Virus record (IMG/VR): IMGVR_UViG_3300025769_001061
Location: 1 to 20,763 of that record
DNA from: a virus
Strand: one strand, 5' to 3'
Length of the DNA: 20,763 nucleotides
Positions 19,920-20,763 of the stretch are shown here, piece by piece. The notes beneath the pieces are model-generated. The model was not told where the DNA came from. It searched no databases and worked only from the letters and a program-made list of their open reading frames with translations. Made by a program: the position numbers and the translations under genes. Positions within the stretch are counted from its first letter, which is position 1; each line of letters starts with the position of its first letter.

Positions 19920-20130
19920 CAGATGGCGAATACTACCAAGACTTATGATGTTAGTGATGACAGGAGTTTACATTCGTTGTATAGAATGGGCTTTGAGTCA
20001 GCCAGAGTTGACCACACAGCAAGCAGGATTAATATCCGTGATTACTGGGGCGATGACTGGAAGTTTCGCCATATGGATGGGAGCAGAGAAGTCTTCAGAA
20101 CCCAAAAGAATGGAAAGAGAAGAACGATGA
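19900..20130 (+). CDS. Putative holin, two membrane helices (76 aa)
   Basis: The protein MTPETLDRWRILPRLMMLVM has a first hydrophobic helix at about residues 12-31 and a second, TGAMTGSFAIWMGA, at 44-62. It ends in a charged tail (EKSSEPKRMEREER). This size, two-helix topology and charged C-terminus are typical of class II holins, and the gene begins the lysis group next to a GTA-type holin and an endolysin. I recall close relatives in marine podophages. AGGA lies 6 nt before the ATG. Confidence 0.65.
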   Translation: MTPETLDRWRILPRLMMLVMTGVYIRCIEWALSQPELTTQQAGLISVITGAMTGSFAIWMGAEKSSEPKRMEREER

Positions 20131-20201
20131 GAAAGTATTTTAAAAGATTGTGGTGTGCATTGTGGAACAAGAAGTGCCACGAGGACTGTGACTGCGTATA
20201 A
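20127..20201 (+). CDS. Cys-rich micro-protein (24 aa)
   Basis: The peptide starts MRKYFKRLWCALWNKKCHED and ends CDCV: a basic amphipathic helix with a Cys-rich tail. Its ATG overlaps the holin stop as ATGA and its stop overlaps the next ATG by one base, so it is embedded in the lysis cluster. Similar tiny Cys-rich frames occur beside lysis genes of marine phages. The longer frame from 19923 lies inside the holin gene and is not used. Confidence 0.55.
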   Translation: MRKYFKRLWCALWNKKCHEDCDCV

Positions 20202-20560
20202 TGATAGGATCATTAATAAGTTCAGTATCTAGTTTAGCTTCATCATATATTGAAGGTAAGACAGCAATACAAAAAGCTGAAGCTACCATTCGTATGAAAG
20301 AAGCTACTGGTGAGATAGATTGGGACTTAGCTGCTATGAGGGCATCCCAAAGCTCGTGGAAGGACGAATGGCTAACTTTACTTTTCAGCATTCCTCTGGT
20401 ACTGAGCTTCATGGGTGAGTGGGGCAGGGGCATAGTAGCAGATGGCTTTACTGCACTCGCAGGTATGCCGCAGTGGTATCAGATTGCCTTAGGAGCTATC
20501 GTAAGTGCAAGCTTTGCCACACGATCTGCAGGTAAGTTTTTTAATATGAGGAAAAAGTAA
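20201..20560 (+). CDS. GTA-type three-helix holin (119 aa)
   Basis: The segment SWKDEWLTLLFSIPLVLSFM and a later helix near residues 90-108 (WYQIALGAIVSASFATRSAG) match the 'holin of 3TMs' family known from gene transfer agents and phages. The N-terminal half is helical and polar (YIEGKTAIQKAEATIRMKEA). Holins of this type open the inner membrane to release the endolysin, here probably the peptidase encoded next. Starts with a 1-nt overlap with the micro-protein gene and ends with a 1-nt overlap with the peptidase. Confidence 0.8.
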   Translation: MIGSLISSVSSLASSYIEGKTAIQKAEATIRMKEATGEIDWDLAAMRASQSSWKDEWLTLLFSIPLVLSFMGEWGRGIVADGFTALAGMPQWYQIALGAIVSASFATRSAGKFFNMRKK

Positions 20561-20763
20561 TGGCATTTAAATTATCAGGAAGAAGTTTAGGAAAGCTAGA
20601 AGGTGTACATCCTGTACTGGTGGACACTGTAAAAAGAGCTATTGAAGTGAGTTCTGTGGACTTTGGAGTGATTTATGGTGTTCGTTCCCTAGCTGAACAG
20701 AAAAGATTGTATGAAGCAAAAAGATCACAAACCATGAAATCTAAACATCTTGTGCAAGAAGAT
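20560..20763 (+). CDS. M15-type peptidoglycan peptidase (endolysin), cut by window edge
   Basis: The visible 68 residues, LEGVHPVLVDTVKRAIEVSS, then FGVIYGVRSLAEQKRLYEAK and MKSKHLVQED, match the N-terminal half of L-alanyl-D-glutamate/D-Ala-D-Ala peptidases (VanY, T5 endolysin type). His64 in SKH is the first zinc ligand of the SxHxxGxAxD region, which is then cut by the edge. It would cleave the peptide part of the cell wall during lysis. GAGG lies 8 nt before the ATG. It has no signal peptide, so it relies on the holin. Confidence 0.88.
   Translation, partial: MAFKLSGRSLGKLEGVHPVLVDTVKRAIEVSSVDFGVIYGVRSLAEQKRLYEAKRSQTMKSKHLVQED

Noticed and set aside
19923-20126. Frame starting MANTTKTYDVSDDRS
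   Set aside because: It overlaps the putative holin gene over nearly its whole length; only the last 24 codons, from the ATG at 20127, have gene-like overlaps.

Overview
This window is part of a tailed double-stranded DNA phage genome, most likely a marine podophage of the HMO-2011 type that infects Alphaproteobacteria (SAR116, Roseobacter or relatives). Three things point there. The genes are small, tightly packed and mostly joined by 1-20 nt overlaps. The replication set is T7-like: endonuclease I, family A polymerase, separate helicase and primase genes. The polymerase carries a partial DnaJ-type zinc-finger insert between exonuclease and polymerase domains, which is the published hallmark of phage HMO-2011. 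I saw no tRNA, rRNA, insertion sequence or CRISPR array. Host and group are inferred from domain content and were not tested by a search.

Layout. Positions 1-16364 form one leftward (minus-strand) gene train. Read in transcription order, it starts with a block of small proteins of unknown function (16364-12278). A C5-cytosine methyltransferase follows, then more small genes, several of them one-helix membrane peptides (11281-9283). After these come a SleB-type cell-wall hydrolase, a DUF932 protein, a tyrosine integrase, primase, helicase, a possible nuclease, DNA polymerase A, an unrecognised 302-aa protein, a Cas4-like exonuclease, a short coiled-coil protein and T7-type endonuclease I, which is cut by the window edge. 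Positions 16980-20763 run rightward: an unknown small protein, several very lysine-rich proteins, and a lysis cassette (putative two-helix holin, Cys-rich micro-protein, GTA-type three-helix holin, M15-type peptidase cut by the edge). The two units diverge from a 567-nt non-coding region holding a consensus-like rightward promoter. A second, perfect sigma70-type promoter overlaps the end of the second rightward gene.

The most unusual feature is in the leftward leader and first genes, about 12.6-16.7 kb. This DNA is crowded with perfect short stem-loops (5-9 bp stems, mostly 3-5 nt loops), in places one every 30 nt, in coding and non-coding sequence alike. Seven copies of the palindrome GTCCCAACGTTGGGAC (some with one or two changes) span the same block. 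An identical 46-bp hairpin overlaps the stop codons of two genes. Four ribosome-binding sites lie in the GGA triloop of a short hairpin whose stem co-varies between genes. A 19-bp inverted repeat overlaps the ribosome-binding site of the first leftward gene. Together these look like an undescribed layer of nucleic-acid structure restricted to this transcription block. The first gene product also ends in DDIPF, the tip sequence of bacterial single-strand-binding proteins.
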